From Pseudomonas parafulva (GTDB lineage Bacteria > Pseudomonadota > Gammaproteobacteria > Pseudomonadales > Pseudomonadaceae), in contig NZ_CP009747.1 in assembly GCF_000800255.1 (NCBI RefSeq), positions 1,550,001-1,614,000 of the forward strand: a stretch of DNA of 64,000 bases, written 5' to 3'. The notes under the pieces were generated by a model that saw only the letters and a program-made list of their open reading frames with translations, was not told where the DNA came from and did not search any database. Numbering within the stretch: the first letter of the stretch is position 1; every line of letters begins with the position of its first letter. A program made the translations under genes and the position numbers. Shown piece by piece: positions 34,076 through 42,446 of the stretch.

Positions 34076-35376
34076 CAGAAGTAGTACGGGAATTTCAGGC
34101 TGAAGGTGAAGTCCGGCGCGTCCTCGGTGAGGCCGATCGACAGGTTGGGCACGATGGTCAGGTGATCGCTGGCCGCCAGGGTCATGCCGACGTTGAAGTA
34201 GGTCGCGTTGGCGTCGCTGCTCTTGACGTCGGCCCAACTGTCGCCGGTTTCCGCGGATTTGATCCGCGAGCGCTTGGTGATCAGGTCCGAGACCGAGAAC
34301 GACATCGACATCTTCTCGTTCAGCGCAAAGGCCACACCGGCCCCGACCTGGAAACTGTCGCCGATCTTCACCTTGCCCGGCACTTTCTGGTTGAGTGTGG
34401 AACTGACGTCGCCGAACGATTCCTCGAAGGTATGGGTATACGACAGGCTGCCGAACAGCACCGCCGGGTCGAAGGTCTTGACCAGCGAAATGCCTGGGCT
34501 GATCGACCACACGCCGTTGCCAGTGGGCAGGTCTTCGGGGTAGCTGAGGCTGTCGTTGGCAGTGTCGCGGCGCAGCTTGATGCCGAACGGGTCTTTGCCG
34601 GTCGGCGCCTTGACGCGCAGGCTGAACACCGCATCCGGGGTGTTCTCGGACTCGTCGAGGAACTTGTAGGCGACCCCGAAGTTGACGTCGCCCAGGGTCG
34701 GGTCGCGGGTCACGCTGCGTTCGGAAATGCCTTGGGCGTTGTTGCCGACGCCGCCGGACTGGTAGGTCGATTCGCGGTAGATGATCGGGGCGTTGACGTC
34801 GAACTGCCAACGGTTGTCCAGGTTGTAGCGGGCGGTGAGGTCCAAGGTCCAGTTGTCGGCCTTGATCCGGTCCAGGTTGATGTTGCCGAGGAAGATCGAG
34901 TCCAGCGCCAGGAAGCCGTTGAGGATCAGTTGGCGGGTGTCGTAGCGGGCATAGCTGATGCCGGTTTCGACGCTGAAGCGGCCGCCGCCGAAGAATCCGC
35001 TGGCTTCGTCGTACAGGTTGGAGACGCTTTGCGCCGGCGCCGAATCGTCCTTGAGCGATTCGCCATAGGACGCGCCACTGGCGCTGCCGGTGCTGCCGGT
35101 GCTGCCTGCAGCGGCGATCGCCTGGTTGTTGCGCGGCGCTGAAGCCGGTGAGCGGGTCAGGCGCTTGGGAGGCGGCGCTGCCGGTTGCTCCTCGACCTGG
35201 CGCACGCGCTGCTCCAACACCATCAGCGCTTGTTGCTGCGCGTCGTAACGCTGCTTGAGCGCGGCCAATTCAGCCTTGAGCGCTTCCACCTGGGGATCGT
35301 TCGCTGCATACAGCAGCGACACCGGCAGCAAGGTTCCCAGGCACACAACTGCCCCCAACGACAACGATCGATGCAT
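34075..35376 (-). CDS. fapF: Functional amyloid outer membrane secretion channel
   Basis: 433 residues, last of the fapABCDEF genes. A signal peptide (1-24) is followed by a short coiled coil at about 28-64 ([19 protein letters not shown]), the trimerisation segment, and a low-complexity Gly/Ser/Thr/Ala linker to about 115. The remainder is a beta-barrel of amphipathic strands ending KFPYYF with the C-terminal Phe. FapF forms a trimeric 12-stranded barrel through which FapB, FapC and FapE leave the cell. Its stop overlaps a possible small ORF. Confidence 0.92.
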   Translation of the reverse strand: MHRSLSLGAVVCLGTLLPVSLLYAANDPQVEALKAELAALKQRYDAQQQALMVLEQRVRQVEEQPAAPPPKRLTRSPASAPRNNQAIAAAGSTGSTGSASGASYGESLKDDSAPAQSVSNLYDEASGFFGGGRFSVETGISYARYDTRQLILNGFLALDSIFLGNINLDRIKADNWTLDLTARYNLDNRWQFDVNAPIIYRESTYQSGGVGNNAQGISERSVTRDPTLGDVNFGVAYKFLDESENTPDAVFSLRVKAPTGKDPFGIKLRRDTANDSLSYPEDLPTGNGVWSISPGISLVKTFDPAVLFGSLSYTHTFEESFGDVSSTLNQKVPGKVKIGDSFQVGAGVAFALNEKMSMSFSVSDLITKRSRIKSAETGDSWADVKSSDANATYFNVGMTLAASDHLTIVPNLSIGLTEDAPDFTFSLKFPYYF

Positions 35377-35422
35377 ATGTCAGCCGTCCCTTCCAACCCC
35401 GTTGATTGAAGCGAAGCGTAGA

Positions 35423-36169
35423 TCAGTATCCGGTGACTCGAAGGCCTTTGAGTTGGTCGAGATTGCAGTTCAAAGCGCCCGAGGACGGCAGGTTGTCGCG
35501 CAGCACCACATTGAGCTGGGTCAGGTTGCTGACGGCGTTGTTGCCACCGAGCAAGGTGGTGGCCTGGAGCATGCCGCCATTGGCCAGGCGTTGCAGGCTC
35601 TGGCCCTGGTTGTCATTGGCCTGGATGGCCATCTGGATGCCGTTGCCGCTGTTGGAGACGCTGAGCGTGCCGGCCGCATTGCTGTTGCTCAGCGTGGTGC
35701 CGGCAGGCAGCGGCTGGCCTTGGGGCAGGGCGGCGTCGCCCACCTGGCTGGCTTCGCGGACAGTGATCGCCACGTCGTTGTAGGCACTGTTGTTGTCCCC
35801 GGCGGCGCGCACCGACTGGATCACGCCCTGGGTGCCGTTGAGCACCCCGGCGCCACCTTCCACTACACCGTTGCCGTGGGTGGGCAACTGCCCGGTGCCT
35901 TTCTCGCCGGTCATGGACACGTAGAACTGCGGCTTGATCACGTTTTGCTGCACCTGCAGGCGGGTGGTCGCGCTGATGCGGTCGCCCGCGGCGTTCTGCC
36001 AGGTGCTGCTCATGACGATGCCGAAGCTGATGATGCGCCCCGGCATCACGTATTTGCCCCGCAACTGCGCCAGTTCCTGGTCCTTGACCTCGACGGGCTT
36101 GAACACCTGTGCGTGGACGGGAAGGCTGGTCGCCAGGCAGGCGGCGACCAGCCAGTTGATCGTCTTCAT
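35423..36169 (-). CDS. fapE: Functional amyloid accessory subunit
   Basis: 248 residues with signal peptide MKTINWLVAACLATSLPVHA. The mature protein carries repeated Gln/Asn/Gly-rich, alternating patterns (NDNQGQSLQRLANGGMLQA) and a single Cys near the end (LNCNLDQLKG). Length and position between fapD and fapF identify it. FapE is a minor fibre component exported with FapC. 46 bp precede fapF, 39 bp separate it from fapD. Confidence 0.9.
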   Translation of the reverse strand: MKTINWLVAACLATSLPVHAQVFKPVEVKDQELAQLRGKYVMPGRIISFGIVMSSTWQNAAGDRISATTRLQVQQNVIKPQFYVSMTGEKGTGQLPTHGNGVVEGGAGVLNGTQGVIQSVRAAGDNNSAYNDVAITVREASQVGDAALPQGQPLPAGTTLSNSNAAGTLSVSNSGNGIQMAIQANDNQGQSLQRLANGGMLQATTLLGGNNAVSNLTQLNVVLRDNLPSSGALNCNLDQLKGLRVTGY

Positions 36170-36207
36170 CGCTGCTCCCGGGGACTTGGCGCCCCTTGTG
36201 TTGATGG

Positions 36208-36888
36208 TCAGAAGAAATCGCTCTGGATGAAACCGAACTCCATCAGTTGCGCGTCCTCGACCGGGTAGAAACCGTCGATGCGCCGCTTGGCGGTCAACGG
36301 CGCCGGAGGGTCGAGCAGGGCATTGGCCTTGTCGTAGCCGGGGCCGATCACGGCGAAGATGATGCCGTTCCAGCCTTTGCGGAAATCCTCGAGGGTGTAG
36401 CGCTTGTGGCCCAGCACCGGATCGCCGATGTAGACCCAGCCCCTGTCGATGCGCTGTAGCACCACGAAGTGCTTGTAGCCGCGAATGTCCATCAGCACGA
36501 TCACCGGGATACTGAGTTTATCCAGGGTGTCGGCTTCGATTCGGTAGCCACGGGCGCGCATGCCGATGCTTTCGACGTAGCGCTTCATGTCGAGCATGGA
36601 AAAGCCCTGGACCTTGACCGTGTCCTGGTCGGAGTGGGCAAGCATGCCCTCGATCACCTGGTGTTCATCGACATCGAGCCAGTAGGCCTGCTTGAGCACC
36701 GTGGCCAGGGCGGCGGCGCCGCAACTGAAGTCGGTCTTCTGCTGCACCAGGTCGGCGAAGCGGCGTTCGCGCAGGCTCTGCACCGGCTTGTAGACCAGCG
36801 TGCCGCCGGGCAGGGCGGCGATGGGCATCTGCGTCGCTTCGGCGTGGCCGGCAAGCAACAGCAGTGTGGCAATCAGCACAACGCGCAT
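36208..36888 (-). CDS. fapD: C39-family peptidase of the fap system
   Basis: 226 residues from the ATG at 36888 (GGAGA just upstream; an ATG at 36909 adds 7 residues). Signal peptide to about residue 19. The catalytic triad of papain-like C39 peptidases is complete: Cys56 in DFSCGAAALATVL, His140 in YKHFVVLQ and Asp156 in IGDPVLG. Predicted periplasmic; the enzyme processes or licenses export of fap subunits through FapF. A hairpin lies between fapC and this gene. Confidence 0.92.
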   Translation of the reverse strand: MRVVLIATLLLLAGHAEATQMPIAALPGGTLVYKPVQSLRERRFADLVQQKTDFSCGAAALATVLKQAYWLDVDEHQVIEGMLAHSDQDTVKVQGFSMLDMKRYVESIGMRARGYRIEADTLDKLSIPVIVLMDIRGYKHFVVLQRIDRGWVYIGDPVLGHKRYTLEDFRKGWNGIIFAVIGPGYDKANALLDPPAPLTAKRRIDGFYPVEDAQLMEFGFIQSDFF

Positions 36889-36915
36889 GACGTTCTCCAC
36901 CGCATCCACACACGC

Positions 36916-36936
36916 AAAGGGGCCCCGCAGGGCCCC
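36916..36936 (-). terminator. Intercistronic hairpin between fapC and fapD
   Basis: On the minus strand GGGGCCC-TGCG-GGGCCCC (36936-36919) is followed by TTT (36918-36916), 12 bases after the fapC stop. The T-run is short, so this is a leaky terminator or an mRNA-end stabiliser, placed so that fapABC transcripts would exceed fapDEF. Confidence 0.6.
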
Positions 36937-36948
36937 GTACCACAGGCG

Positions 36949-37884
36949 TTACATGCAGGCTTTGCACCCTGCGGCGATGGACAGCGAGTTGGTCTGCTGG
37001 TTGCCGACACCCGCCGAGACGTTGGCGCCGACGTTGCCCGAGACGTTGTTCAGCGAGTTGTTCAGGTTGGCGTTGTTGGTGACCGGGTTGCGCCAGCCGG
37101 TGGGGGTCAGCACTTGGTAGGAGGCGACGCCGGCCAGGTCGAACGTGCCTTCTTCGTGGAGTTTGACCGGGCTCTTCTCGACGCGGGTGTTGCCATACCA
37201 GTCGCGGCTGCTCTGCTCCACATAGCCGGAACCGGTGCCTTTGTAGGTGCCGGTGGATGAGTAGCTGGAGTTGAGGGTTTCGGTGCTGTAGGTACGGTCG
37301 GCCTTGTTGTCGACGCTCAGGCCGCCGACGCTCTGGTTGGCTGCGCCGGTGGCGGCGGCGACACGACCGCCGGACACGGCGATGGCCAGGTTGTTCTTCT
37401 GCTGGTTGAAGTCGCCGGCACTGACGTTGACGCCGATGTTGCCGGAGCTGCCGTTGGCCGAACCGTAGAGGTTGGCGTTGTTGGTCGCGGAAAGGTTCTT
37501 GACGGTATTGCCGGTGTTGCTCTGGGTGGCCTGGGACATGGCCACGGCGCTGCCGAAGATGAACTTCTCATCGGCGGTGGCGATGGCGGCGACGTTGTCC
37601 TGCTGGTTGCCGGTACCGGCCGCGACGTTGGCACCCAGGTTGCCTTGGGAGCCGTTGGCCGAGTTGTCCATGCGCGCGTCGTTGCGAGTGCCCTGATTGA
37701 GCGACCGGTTGCCGGCGTTGCTCTGGGTGTCGAGCACGGTGGCGGCAGAACCGGCATTGGTCAGCAGTGAGCGCAGGCTTTCCTGGCCGGCGTTGCCAGT
37801 CGCGCTTTCGTCCGCCTGCGCCGCCACTGCCATGACCGCAGCGAGGGCGAATACCAGAGGCTTGAGTGCCATTTTAGGTTTCAT
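36949..37884 (-). CDS. fapC: Functional amyloid main fibre subunit
   Basis: 311 residues. Signal peptide to about residue 24. Three imperfect amyloid repeats are visible: R1 about 64-101 (NGSQGNLGANVAAGTGNQQ), R2 about 130-169 (NGSSGNIGVNVSAGDFNQQ), R3 about 268-304 (NVSGNVGANVSAGVGNQQ). The R1-R2 linker is short; the R2-R3 linker (170-267) is Ser/Thr/Tyr-rich. The conserved C-terminal CxxC is present as GCKACM (Cys307, Cys310). Secreted through FapF to polymerise into cell-surface amyloid that supports biofilms. Confidence 0.95.
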   Translation of the reverse strand: MKPKMALKPLVFALAAVMAVAAQADESATGNAGQESLRSLLTNAGSAATVLDTQSNAGNRSLNQGTRNDARMDNSANGSQGNLGANVAAGTGNQQDNVAAIATADEKFIFGSAVAMSQATQSNTGNTVKNLSATNNANLYGSANGSSGNIGVNVSAGDFNQQKNNLAIAVSGGRVAAATGAANQSVGGLSVDNKADRTYSTETLNSSYSSTGTYKGTGSGYVEQSSRDWYGNTRVEKSPVKLHEEGTFDLAGVASYQVLTPTGWRNPVTNNANLNNSLNNVSGNVGANVSAGVGNQQTNSLSIAAGCKACM

Positions 37885-37935
37885 GGTGTTTCTCCGCTTG
37901 TCGTTTGGTTGTCGAGTGTTGGGCTGTATCGAGGG

Positions 37936-38517
37936 TCAATCCGCGACCCGGACGCTCAGGGTGTTGGCCATTCGGTTGCCCACCCCGGCGCTCTGATTCA
38001 ACTGGACCACGCCACGGCTGCCGGTGAAGGCCTGATCACTGGTCGTGACCAGGCGACTGCCGGGTGTGCGATCCGTTGCCTCGGAGCTGTTGGCCAGCGC
38101 GACGTTCTGCTGGCTGAGAATGCTGTCGTCGATGCCTTGCGGTGCGGCGCTGATGCTGATGCGCACGGCGTTGGCCTGTTGCGTGGCGGCGCCGGCCGCC
38201 TGGTTGATGCCGAGCATGCCGTTGCCTTGGCTGAAGGCAGCGCCGTCGATCCGTACTTGGGCATCGTGGCTGGCATCGGCGCGCGCATTGCTGCGCTGGT
38301 CGATCTGCGTGCGCGCCTGGCCCTGGGTGCCGATGGCGATGGCTTTCACCGTGGCCTGCTGCAGGGCATGTCCGGCGGCCTGGTTGATGTCGAGGTTGCC
38401 CTGGTAAGCGCGCCCGCTGCTGTCGAGGGTGGCGTTGTCGATCACCGGCGCGGCGGCCAGCGCAGCGCCGCTCACGGCCAAGCCGAGACACACAAGGCAC
38501 AAGCTGATGCTGCGCAT
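37936..38517 (-). CDS. fapB: Functional amyloid minor subunit / nucleator
   Basis: 193 residues with signal peptide (1-22). Three repeats of the fap type: about 26-62 (INQAAGHALQQATVKAIAI), 86-122 (INQAAGAATQQANAVRISI) and 163-191 (LNQSAGVGNRMANTLSVRV), separated by short linkers. No Cys in the mature protein, unlike FapC. FapB is thought to seed FapC polymerisation. One base separates it from fapA; 51 bp separate it from fapC. Confidence 0.92.
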   Translation of the reverse strand: MRSISLCLVCLGLAVSGAALAAAPVIDNATLDSSGRAYQGNLDINQAAGHALQQATVKAIAIGTQGQARTQIDQRSNARADASHDAQVRIDGAAFSQGNGMLGINQAAGAATQQANAVRISISAAPQGIDDSILSQQNVALANSSEATDRTPGSRLVTTSDQAFTGSRGVVQLNQSAGVGNRMANTLSVRVAD

Positions 38518-38518
38518 G

Positions 38519-38968
38519 TCATTGGCCTCGGGTCAGGATTTGCAGGGGCGCCAGGCCACGCTGGACGTTCTGGTTCACCGTGCCGGCCAGGCTGCCGGTC
38601 GCCGATGCGCCGGCACTGGAGCCGCCGGCCATGCCCGGCAAGGGCGATGAATGGCCACCCAGGCCACGTAGGTTGTTGCCATTGTCGGGCAGCAGTTCGC
38701 GGCTGACGCGGGTGCCACTGGCCACCTGGGCGAAGTCGCCGTCGGACAGCTCGTTGGTCTGCGCTTGTATGCGCGCCGAGGGGTTGGTATTGACGGTGGT
38801 CGGGTAGGGGTCTGGGGTGCCGGTGCGGCGGTCCGCCTGGCGGGGCTGGACATCGCGAGTCAGCACCACCACGCCGTTGCCCGCCGCGAAGGCGGGGAGC
38901 GTACAGGGGATGGCCAGGAGTCCGGCCAGCGCGAGCAGTGCAGGTATTGTTGTGTGCTTGATCCCCAC
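38519..38968 (-). CDS. fapA: Functional amyloid chaperone-like protein
   Basis: 149 residues, GTG start with AAGGAG (38981-38976) 7 bases away. Signal peptide to about residue 29 (LLALAGLLAIPCTLPAFAA). The remainder is Gly/Ser/Asn-rich and looks disordered, with a short GASATGSLAGTVNQNVQRGL end. First gene of the operon, as in other Pseudomonas fap loci, where FapA affects fibre composition. Transcription would start at the sigma-54-type promoter about 40-60 bases upstream. Confidence 0.9.
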   Translation of the reverse strand: MGIKHTTIPALLALAGLLAIPCTLPAFAAGNGVVVLTRDVQPRQADRRTGTPDPYPTTVNTNPSARIQAQTNELSDGDFAQVASGTRVSRELLPDNGNNLRGLGGHSSPLPGMAGGSSAGASATGSLAGTVNQNVQRGLAPLQILTRGQ

Positions 38969-39021
38969 GGCATCACTCCTTTGCTGTGCGCTGGCCTTTG
39001 GGCGTTGCGCGAACAGAGGGA

Positions 39022-39035
39022 GCGAAAGCCGTGCC
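39022..39035 (-). promoter_or_regulatory. Sigma-54-type promoter of fapABCDEF
   Basis: Minus strand: GGCACG-GCTT-TCGCT, giving GG (39035-39034), exactly 10 bases, GC (39023-39022). It departs from the consensus TGGCACG-N4-TTGCA/T at two positions only. The predicted start, near 39010, leaves a leader of about 40 bases before the fapA GTG. Confidence 0.6.
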
Positions 39036-39096
39036 GCTTTTGGCTTTACCCGCGAAATCAGGTACTTGAGCGGTGCGTTCGATGACAGGGCGGTGA

Positions 39097-39120
39097 CGCT
39101 GTCTCACGGTCGAGACAGCG
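39097..39120 (-). promoter_or_regulatory. Candidate enhancer site for a sigma-54 activator
   Basis: Perfect 9-bp inverted repeat CGCTGTCTC-ACGGTC-GAGACAGCG. Its centre is about 74 bp upstream of the -24 element, the usual position for a bacterial enhancer-binding protein. It does not resemble the FleQ box as I know it. It could equally be a hairpin in the 3' end of the neighbouring nadR-like transcript. Confidence 0.4.
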
Positions 39121-39178
39121 AGGGCGGCAGCAGAGCTGGTAACGCGCTCAGCAGCGCCAGGTGGCCGGGTGCTGCGTG

Positions 39179-39196
39179 TGTATCACCACTGATACA
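39179..39196. promoter_or_regulatory. 18-bp palindrome upstream of fap
   Basis: TGTATCA-CCAC-TGATACA, perfect 7-bp arms. AT-rich symmetrical dyads of this size are typical operators for dimeric regulators. It lies 68 bp after the stop of the nadR-like gene and about 145 bp upstream of the fap -24 element. Confidence 0.4.
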
Positions 39197-39263
39197 ACTG
39201 CCGTGGGCGCGTCGAAAGGCCTTGAACGGTGCGGATTTGCGAGGAGGGAGCTGTATCGCCGAC

Positions 39264-39788
39264 TTAACAGTCGAGCAGTGCCGCAACCGCCGTGAAGGCT
39301 TCCTCGCGGCGGTGCGACCAGTCGCCGCCGATCACTTTGAAGGGCTGGTTGTGCGAGCGCAGCCAGAGCAGGCTGTCGTCGAAGAACGCCAGGCGCTCTT
39401 CGAGCCGCGGTTGGCAGCGCTGACCGTCGGCGATCCACTCCACGCCTTCGGGGCTCAGTAGCAGGTGCAGGTCGTAGTGGCGTTGCAGCAACGCCTGCTC
39501 CAGCCAAGTCGGGCAGTCACCGAACAGCGCGCGGCTCCAGAGCAGGTTGCTCAGCAGGTGGGTATCGAGGATCAGCAGCCGCGGGGCCTGGGCGCGCGCC
39601 TGATCTTCCCAGGCCAATTGCCCCTGGGCGATGGGCGCAATATCGGCGTAGCAGGTGTCGCGCTGCTCGACATCGATGAAATGGCGCACGTACTCGCCCA
39701 CCGTCACGCCGCCGAAGCGTCGTTGGATCTCGCCGCTCAGCCAGCTCTTGCCGCTGGACTCCGGGCCGCACAACACCAGAACCTTCAT
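39264..39788 (-). CDS. NadR-like ribosylnicotinamide kinase / AAA ATPase
   Basis: 174 residues from ATG at 39788 (the frame is open further upstream, inside pnuC). Walker A GPESSGKS at 8-15, LLILDTHLLSNLLWSRALFG for the second nucleotide-binding strand, and YDLHLLLSPEGVEW match the C-terminal kinase domain of NadR, without its regulator and adenylyltransferase domains. Phosphorylates nicotinamide riboside brought in by PnuC, trapping it and pulling uptake. The ATG overlaps the pnuC stop (4 bp), so transporter and kinase are coupled. Confidence 0.85.
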   Translation of the reverse strand: MKVLVLCGPESSGKSWLSGEIQRRFGGVTVGEYVRHFIDVEQRDTCYADIAPIAQGQLAWEDQARAQAPRLLILDTHLLSNLLWSRALFGDCPTWLEQALLQRHYDLHLLLSPEGVEWIADGQRCQPRLEERLAFFDDSLLWLRSHNQPFKVIGGDWSHRREEAFTAVAALLDC

Positions 39789-40351
39789 ATGCTCGCCAGC
39801 GCCGGGTCGCGCCGCCACGCCATCCAGCCGCGCACGGCGATCACGGTGAACAGGGCATAGAGTGCCGCCGTCAGGTACAGGCCCTTGTACAGGAACAGGC
39901 CGACGAAGATCACATCGACCACGAACCACAGCGCCCAGCACTGCAAACGCTTCTGCGCCATCCACACTTGCGCCACCAGGCTGAAGCCGGTGAGCGCCGC
40001 ATCCAGCCAGGGTTGCGCGGCATCGGTCCAGTGCGCCATGGCGGCGCCCAGGGCGATGCTGGCCAGCAGTCCCACGCCCAGGCCGCGCATGAGTGTCGGT
40101 GTATCCAGGCGCGAGACCTGACGCGCCTCTTCGACTCGATCAGGGCGTGTCCACTGCCACCAGCCGTACAGGTTGAGCACGGCGTAGACCAGTTGCAGGA
40201 GCATGTCCGAGTACAGCTTCACGTCGTAGAAGATCCAGCTATAGAGCACCACCATCACCAGGCCGATCGGCCAGCACCAGATGTTCTGCCGGACGGTGAG
40301 CCAGACAGCAATGACGCCGAGCACGGCGGCGAACAGTTCGAGGCCGGACAT
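39785..40351 (-). CDS. pnuC: Nicotinamide riboside transporter
   Basis: 188 residues with seven or so membrane segments. The PnuC signature is visible: SGLELFAAVLGVIAVWLTVRQN followed by IWCWPIGLVMVVLYSWIFYDVKLYSDMLLQLVYAVLNLYGWWQW in pieces; the WPIG and the Tyr/Trp-rich NLYGWWQW are the substrate-site residues. A facilitator driven by the following kinase. Upstream, a -10-like TACAAT (minus strand 40387-40382) lies about 30 bases before the ATG; no TPP- or NAD-type riboswitch was recognised. Confidence 0.92.
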   Translation of the reverse strand: MSGLELFAAVLGVIAVWLTVRQNIWCWPIGLVMVVLYSWIFYDVKLYSDMLLQLVYAVLNLYGWWQWTRPDRVEEARQVSRLDTPTLMRGLGVGLLASIALGAAMAHWTDAAQPWLDAALTGFSLVAQVWMAQKRLQCWALWFVVDVIFVGLFLYKGLYLTAALYALFTVIAVRGWMAWRRDPALASI

Positions 40352-40511
40352 CGGCGCTCCTTGGGGAGGGGAAAGGGCGCGATTGTAACCTGCAAATGCG
40401 TAGCCGGTAACGGGCGCGTCGGGCCTGGCAATAAGGAGGCGTTCACCCGGTTGGCGGCTGCAAGTGAGTCAGGCGAGGCGTGACCCACTCCCTGCTTTGG
40501 CTGAAGGCGAT

Positions 40512-42146
40512 TCAGACCCTGAACTGGCGCAGCAATTGTTCGAGCTCCTCACTCAGGCGGGCCAGTGCCGTACCGGCGTCGCTGGACTGGCGCGCGGCCT
40601 CGGCGGTCTGCTGGGACAGGCCGGCGGTGTCGAGCACGTTGCGGTTGATCTCCTCGACCACATGGGTCTGCTGCAAGGTGGCGCTGGCAATCGAGGTGTT
40701 GAGCGTGGCCAGGGTGTGCAGCGCCTGCTCGATGGCGGTCAGCCGGCTGCCGGCCTCGCGGGCCTGGGCGACGGTCTGGCGCGAGGCCTCGCTGCTGGTG
40801 TCGATGGCCTTGACCGCCGCGTCCGACTGACCTTGCAGGTGCTCGATCATGGTCTGGATCTCGGCCGTGGACTGAGCCGTGCGCTGGGCCAGCAGGCGCA
40901 CCTCGTCGGCCACCACGGCAAAGCCGCGACCCTGTTCGCCCGCCCGTGCGGCTTCGATGGCGGCGTTCAAGGCGAGCAGGTTGGTCTGCTCGGCGATCGA
41001 GCGGATCACTTCCAGTACGCCGCCGATGCGCGTGCTGTGCCCGGCCAGGTCGCGAATCACGCCCTGCGCCTGGTCGATGGTCGCCGACAACCGGTCGATC
41101 TGCTGCAGGCTGCCTTGAATCGCCTGCTGGCCCTGGTCCACTTGTTCCTGGGCGGTGCGCATCTCGCTGGCGGCCTGTTCGGCATTCTTGGCCACGTCCT
41201 GCACCGCGTAGGTCACTTCATTGACCGCAGTGGCCACCTGGTCCATCTGCAGCGATTGGCTGGCGCTGTGCTGCTGGGCGCTGCCGGCGTTGTCGCCGAC
41301 CTGCCCGGCAGTCTGGGCCAGGGCATGGGCGGTGCCTTGCAACTGTCCGATCACGCCCTGCAGCTTGCCGTTGAAGCGGTTGAAGTACTCGCCCAGGTGG
41401 GTGATCTCGTCGCGGCCGTGGGTGTCCAGGCGCCGGGTCAGGTCGCTTTCGCCGCTGGCGATGTTACCCATGGCCTGCACCGCTTCCTGTAACGGACGGG
41501 CGATGCTGCGGGCGATCAGCCACACCAGCAGGCCCATCAGCGCGGCGATCGCCAGCCCCAGCAGCGAGGCGTCGCGCACCTGGCGGGCGAACTCGGCCTG
41601 GACGTCGTCTACGTAGACCCCCGAGCCGATGATCCAGCCCCAGGGTTTGAACAACTCGATGTACGAGGTCTTGGCCACCGGCTCACTGGCGCCGGGCTTG
41701 GGCCAGTGGTAGTTGACAGGCCCCGCGCCTTTGGCTTTGGCCAGGCTCACCATTTCGTTGAACACGGCGAAGCCGTTCGGGTCGCGGATCGCCGAGAGGT
41801 CCTGGCCGTCGAGCTTGGCATTGACCGGGTGCATGATCATCTTTGGCTGCAGGTCGTTGATCCAAAAATAGTCGTCCTTGTCGTAGCGCAGCCCGCGCAC
41901 CACTTGCAGCGCCTGCTGCTGGGCGCTTTGCCGATCGAGCGTGCCGGCGGCTTCCAGGCCTTGGTAATAGGCCAGTACGCCCACGGCGGTCTCCACCACG
42001 TGGCGGGTCTTTTCCGCCTTGGCCTGGTACAGGTCGCCGTGGATCTGGCGCAGCAACAGCAGCCCGAGCACCAGCAGCATGGCCAGGGACACCAGCAGGA
42101 TCAGCCATAGACGCCGGCTGATCGACATCGATCTCAGTGTGTTCAT
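40512..42146 (-). CDS. Methyl-accepting chemotaxis protein with single Cache sensor
   Basis: 544 residues from ATG at 42146 (GGAG 10 bases away; the frame extends 96 codons further but that part is not protein-like). TM1 about 10-32, periplasmic sCache_2 domain with the [19 protein letters not shown] and [13 protein letters not shown] motifs, TM2 about 188-208, HAMP, then a long signalling coiled coil whose tip [20 protein letters not shown] in the conserved hairpin is perfect. No C-terminal CheR-docking pentapeptide. The sCache_2 type usually binds C2/C3 organic acids, but the ligand is a guess. A FliA-like promoter candidate lies upstream. Confidence 0.9.
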   Translation of the reverse strand: MNTLRSMSISRRLWLILLVSLAMLLVLGLLLLRQIHGDLYQAKAEKTRHVVETAVGVLAYYQGLEAAGTLDRQSAQQQALQVVRGLRYDKDDYFWINDLQPKMIMHPVNAKLDGQDLSAIRDPNGFAVFNEMVSLAKAKGAGPVNYHWPKPGASEPVAKTSYIELFKPWGWIIGSGVYVDDVQAEFARQVRDASLLGLAIAALMGLLVWLIARSIARPLQEAVQAMGNIASGESDLTRRLDTHGRDEITHLGEYFNRFNGKLQGVIGQLQGTAHALAQTAGQVGDNAGSAQQHSASQSLQMDQVATAVNEVTYAVQDVAKNAEQAASEMRTAQEQVDQGQQAIQGSLQQIDRLSATIDQAQGVIRDLAGHSTRIGGVLEVIRSIAEQTNLLALNAAIEAARAGEQGRGFAVVADEVRLLAQRTAQSTAEIQTMIEHLQGQSDAAVKAIDTSSEASRQTVAQAREAGSRLTAIEQALHTLATLNTSIASATLQQTHVVEEINRNVLDTAGLSQQTAEAARQSSDAGTALARLSEELEQLLRQFRV

Positions 42147-42446
42147 CGAAAGCTCACTCCATTGCGTTGTTCTTTTTATACGAGCGACATCCAACCACGG
42201 TTGGCGTCCGGCAACCCAGTCGACCAACGTCGGGCGACCTTCCCTGTTGCATCCCGCACGCGCCTGCGCACGGGTCTCTGTTAGGATCTCGGCCGCGCAA
42301 GATGAAACCTTTAGTCTGCGCGAACTTTTTCGCTGGCGTCCGGACCAACAGACGCTGTAAAACAGCGACGCCGCGCGGGCGGTGCACATCTGTAATGGAA
42401 AAAAACTAGGATGCCGCCAACGAGCGGTATTCATTTGGGGGAGTTG
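42147..42446. other. Divergent control region between the chemoreceptor and uppP
   Basis: 300 bp without genes. Contents: CCAACC-AC-GGTTGG (42191-42204), the FliA-like site on the minus strand (42286-42313), and CGCTGT-AAA-ACAGCG (42353-42367) about 80 bases before the uppP start. No clear sigma-70 pair for uppP was recognised. Confidence 0.35.
42286..42313 (-). promoter_or_regulatory. Candidate FliA (sigma-28) promoter for the chemoreceptor
   Basis: Minus strand: CTAAAGGTTT with TAAA at 42313-42310, then 16 bases, then GCCGAGAT (42293-42286). The consensus is TAAA-N15-GCCGATAA, so spacing is one base long and the -10 has two changes. The predicted leader to the ATG would be about 135 bases. 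Confidence 0.35.

Noticed and set aside
39041-39060. REP element upstream of fap
   Set aside because: Only one half (TTTACCCGCGAAATCAGG) resembles a REP and it has no partner arm.
40352-40480. Riboswitch (TPP or NAD type) upstream of pnuC
   Set aside because: The conserved core motifs of the TPP element are absent and no structured aptamer could be traced by eye.
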